Below, piece after piece: positions 39,937-41,755 of a DNA stretch of 41,755 nt. A program made the translations under genes and the position numbers. The notes beneath the pieces were generated by a model. The model did no database searches and was not told the DNA's origin. It worked only from the letters and a program-made list of their open reading frames with translations. The stretch spans positions 1 through 41,755 of the forward strand of contig CAMBQQ010000030.1 of the NCBI GenBank assembly GCA_945870035.1, written 5' to 3'. The DNA is from Rhizobium sp. Q54 (GTDB lineage Bacteria > Pseudomonadota > Alphaproteobacteria > Rhizobiales > Xanthobacteraceae). Numbering within the stretch: position 1 is the first letter of the stretch; every line of letters begins with the position of its first letter.

Positions 39937-40938
39937 CTATAGCATTGAGGGAAGGACTCGATCCGGCGGACGATGCCCGTCCATGAAGGTCTTGATGTTG
40001 ATGATGACCTTCTCGCCCATGTCGATGCGGCCTTCGATCGTCGCCGAACCCATGTGCGGCAACAGCACGACCTTGCCGGCTTTGGCGAGCTTCAACAGTT
40101 TCGGATTGACCGCCGGCTCATGCTCGAACACGTCGAGGCCGGCGCCGGCGATGTCGCCGGATTCCAGCAAACGCGCCAGAGCGTTTTCGTCGATCACTTC
40201 GCCGCGGGCCGTGTTCACGATGAAGGCCTCGGGCCGCAACATCTTGAGGCGGCGCGCCGACAACAGGTGAAATGTAGCCGGCGTGTGCGGACAGTTGACG
40301 GACACGATGTCCATCCGCGCCAGCATCTGGTCGAGACTTTCCCAATAAGTGGCGTCGAGTTCTTCCTCGATCTTGGGCGCGACCTTGCGGCGGTTGTGAT
40401 AGTGGATCTGCAGACCGAAGGCGCGGGCGCGCCGCGCCACCGCCTGGCCGATGCGGCCCATGCCGATGATGCCGAGGCGCTTGCCCCAGATGCGGTGGCC
40501 GAGCATCCAGGTCGGCGTCCAGCCGGCCCAGTCCTGATCCGAGATCAGGACGTTCGAGCCTTCGACGAGGCGGCGCGGCACCGACAGGATCAGCGCCATT
40601 GTCATGTCGGCGGTGTCTTCGGTCAAAACGCCCGGCGTATTGGTCACCGTGATGCCGCGCTGAACCGCGGTGGCGACGTCGATATTGTCGACGCCGTTGC
40701 CGAAATTGGCGATCAGGCGCAATTGCTCGCCGGCGTGCGACAGCAAGGCCTTGTCGATCTTGTCGGTCACCGTCGGAACCAGCACATCCGCCGTCTTCAC
40801 CGCCTCGGCCAGCGCCGCCGCCGACATCGGTTTGTCGTCTGGATTGAGGCGCGTATCGAAAAGTTCCCGCATGCGCAGCTCGACCGAGTCCGGCAGTTTG
40901 CGGGTGACGACGACGACGGGTTTCTTTGCCTTGGGCAT
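39937..40938 (-). CDS. D-glycerate dehydrogenase / glyoxylate reductase (D-2-hydroxyacid dehydrogenase)
   Basis: NAD(P)-dependent oxidoreductase of 333 residues from ATG 40938 (MPKAKKPVVVVTRKLP). The nucleotide motif is GIIGMGRIGQA (GMGRIG at 159-164); the catalytic residues are Arg245 (NTARGEV), Glu274 (VFEHEP) and His295 (LLPHMGSAT). NFGNGVDNID near residue 80 is the substrate-loop signature of glyoxylate/hydroxypyruvate reductases. A longer frame begins at 41007 without a ribosome-binding site. Divergent from the SH3 protein gene, with 106 bp between starts. Confidence 0.9.
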   Translation of the reverse strand: MPKAKKPVVVVTRKLPDSVELRMRELFDTRLNPDDKPMSAAALAEAVKTADVLVPTVTDKIDKALLSHAGEQLRLIANFGNGVDNIDVATAVQRGITVTNTPGVLTEDTADMTMALILSVPRRLVEGSNVLISDQDWAGWTPTWMLGHRIWGKRLGIIGMGRIGQAVARRARAFGLQIHYHNRRKVAPKIEEELDATYWESLDQMLARMDIVSVNCPHTPATFHLLSARRLKMLRPEAFIVNTARGEVIDENALARLLESGDIAGAGLDVFEHEPAVNPKLLKLAKAGKVVLLPHMGSATIEGRIDMGEKVIINIKTFMDGHRPPDRVLPSML

Positions 40939-41044
40939 GGACTTCAATACCGAATTGGCTGCTGATTCAGGTCTCTTTAACCGCGTTCGCCCACACTCCC
41001 AATTCATGTGCGTGGGGTCGAAAATTCCTTCTTTTTCCTACCAG

Positions 41045-41611
41045 ATGGCAATGACAACACAAAGCGTCCGGGCGGCCTTGCGCCGGGCCGGCATGGGCCT
41101 CCTCGTGGCCGGATTCGCCGCGACTTTGGTAGCGTTTTGGACGCCCCAGGCCCTGGCGGGGGGCGAAGGCCCGGTCGGCGCGGTCAGCGGCCTGCCGATT
41201 CCACGCTTCGTCAGCCTAAAGCCCGACCGGGTCAATGTGCGGGTCGGTCCGAACAAGGACCAGGAAGTGCGCTGGGTCTATACCCGGGCCGGCATGCCGG
41301 TGGAGATTACCGCCGAATTCGAGAACTGGCGCCGCATCCGCGACTGGGAAGGCGCGGAAGGCTGGGTCTATCACTCGCTTCTGTCGGGCAAACGCTCGGC
41401 CGTGGTGGTGCCGACACTAAAGGACGAACTGGTGCCGCTTTACGAAAGCCCGGATATCGAGGCGACCGTGGCGGCGCAGTTGCAGTCCGGCGTGCTGACC
41501 CAGGTCAAGACCTGCACTGGCAAATGGTGCCAGGTCTCCGGCAAGAGCTTCAGCGGCTGGATTGTGCAGGAGCGCCTGTGGGGCGCCTATCCGAACGAAA
41601 AGGTCGAGTAG
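41045..41611 (+). CDS. Exported SH3-domain (SH3b) protein
   Basis: 188 residues: a signal peptide (AALRRAGMGLLVAGFAATL, cleavage likely after PQALA) followed by two bacterial SH3-like domains, the first at about 58-115 (PDRVNVRVGPN, EFENWRRIRDW, EGWVYHSLLSG), the second at about 125-180 (VPLYESPDIEATV, CTGKWCQVSGKSFSGWI). The second has Cys pairs that could form a disulfide. Such proteins bind peptidoglycan or peptides in the periplasm; the ligand is unknown. The start is one of ATG 41045 or 41051; neither has a good ribosome-binding site. Confidence 0.8.
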   Translation: MAMTTQSVRAALRRAGMGLLVAGFAATLVAFWTPQALAGGEGPVGAVSGLPIPRFVSLKPDRVNVRVGPNKDQEVRWVYTRAGMPVEITAEFENWRRIRDWEGAEGWVYHSLLSGKRSAVVVPTLKDELVPLYESPDIEATVAAQLQSGVLTQVKTCTGKWCQVSGKSFSGWIVQERLWGAYPNEKVE

Positions 41612-41704
41612 CTGTTCCATCCCGGATGATCACATAGACCCTCGTCGCTCTGCTTTTTTCATGGCAAGATCGATCCTGAGGGACATTCGAAGCGGGGTTC
41701 GGGC

Positions 41705-41755
41705 ATGTTGATCCAACTTCACAGCCAAGCAACGACGACGCCGAAGGTGCGGGCG
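41705..41755 (+). CDS. Transposase N-terminal fragment, probably IS481 family (cut by window edge)
   Basis: An ATG at 41705 after GAAGCGGGG opens a frame that runs to the last base and gives MLIQLHSQATTTPKVRA. The 'ATTT-x-x-VR-A' opening matches the N-terminal helix-turn-helix region of IS481-family transposases in Alphaproteobacteria, from memory. Only 17 residues are visible, so the family call is tentative, and the inverted repeat in 41612-41704 was not identified. Confidence 0.55.
   Translation, partial: MLIQLHSQATTTPKVRA

Noticed and set aside
1..41755. CRISPR arrays, tRNA and rRNA genes
   Set aside because: Intergenic regions were read on both strands; no regularly spaced direct repeats and no tRNA T-loop/acceptor pattern were found. 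Short structured RNAs could be missed by eye.

Overview
The window is GC-rich, gene-dense chromosomal DNA from an alphaproteobacterium, most likely order Hyphomicrobiales (Rhizobiales) in the Bradyrhizobium/Xanthobacteraceae neighbourhood. The grounds are the gene orders aroA-cmk-rpsA-sppA-ihfB-lapA-trpFBA-accD-folC, trxA-addA-addB-murU-tsaE-divL and mutM/ubiE-ubiB-coaBC-dut, a CtrA-type box, GANTC sites, and palindromic intergenic repeats of rhizobial type. Genus cannot be fixed from the sequence alone. Both window ends lie inside transposase genes (IS5 type on the left, probably IS481 type on the right).

Region 1 (0.16-12.0 kb): a TIGR02300 acidic protein (minus), then a long plus-strand housekeeping run: aroA and cmk (4-base overlap), ribosomal protein S1 with a long repeat-containing leader, SppA peptidase, IHF-beta, LapA, TrpF, TrpB, TrpA, AccD and FolC. 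FolC converges on an ATP-dependent DNA ligase with no base between the two stop codons.

Region 2 (12.0-29.5 kb, mostly minus): the ligase, thioredoxin, AddA and AddB (split by a repeat), a MurU-like nucleotidyltransferase, a TsaE-AmgK fusion, a Rieske oxygenase, a small exported protein (plus, with a TTAA-N7-TTAA box), a DivL-type kinase with Tyr in place of the phospho-acceptor His, an Rrf2 regulator without cysteines, dUTPase, and CoaBC carrying an extra N-terminal ribbon-helix-helix domain. AmgK and MurU together would recycle anhydro-MurNAc to UDP-MurNAc; AddAB repairs double-strand breaks; DivL feeds the CtrA cell-cycle circuit.

Region 3 (29.5-32.8 kb): a compact accessory island between coaBC and ubiB. 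A MarR regulator is divergent from a five-gene operon (VOC protein, DUF899 thioredoxin-like protein, second VOC protein, DUF1428 protein, membrane-anchored SRPBCC protein). The two promoters overlap head to head around a perfect 12-bp palindrome, and the marR transcript looks leaderless. This is the best candidate here for an undescribed functional unit.

Region 4 (32.8-41.7 kb): UbiB and UbiE (ubiquinone synthesis, minus), MutM and enoyl-CoA hydratase (plus), a degenerate trypsin-like protein (minus), a MoeB-like E1 enzyme lacking the usual zinc cysteines (plus), a tiny zinc-ribbon protein, a D-glycerate/glyoxylate dehydrogenase (minus) with a vestigial second copy of its C-terminal tail just downstream, and an exported SH3 protein.

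Seven intergenic repeats are present. Six of them (all except the single palindrome at 3017-3065) are paired inverted units; two of these fill the gap between converging genes and probably end transcription from both sides. No tRNA, rRNA or CRISPR array was seen.
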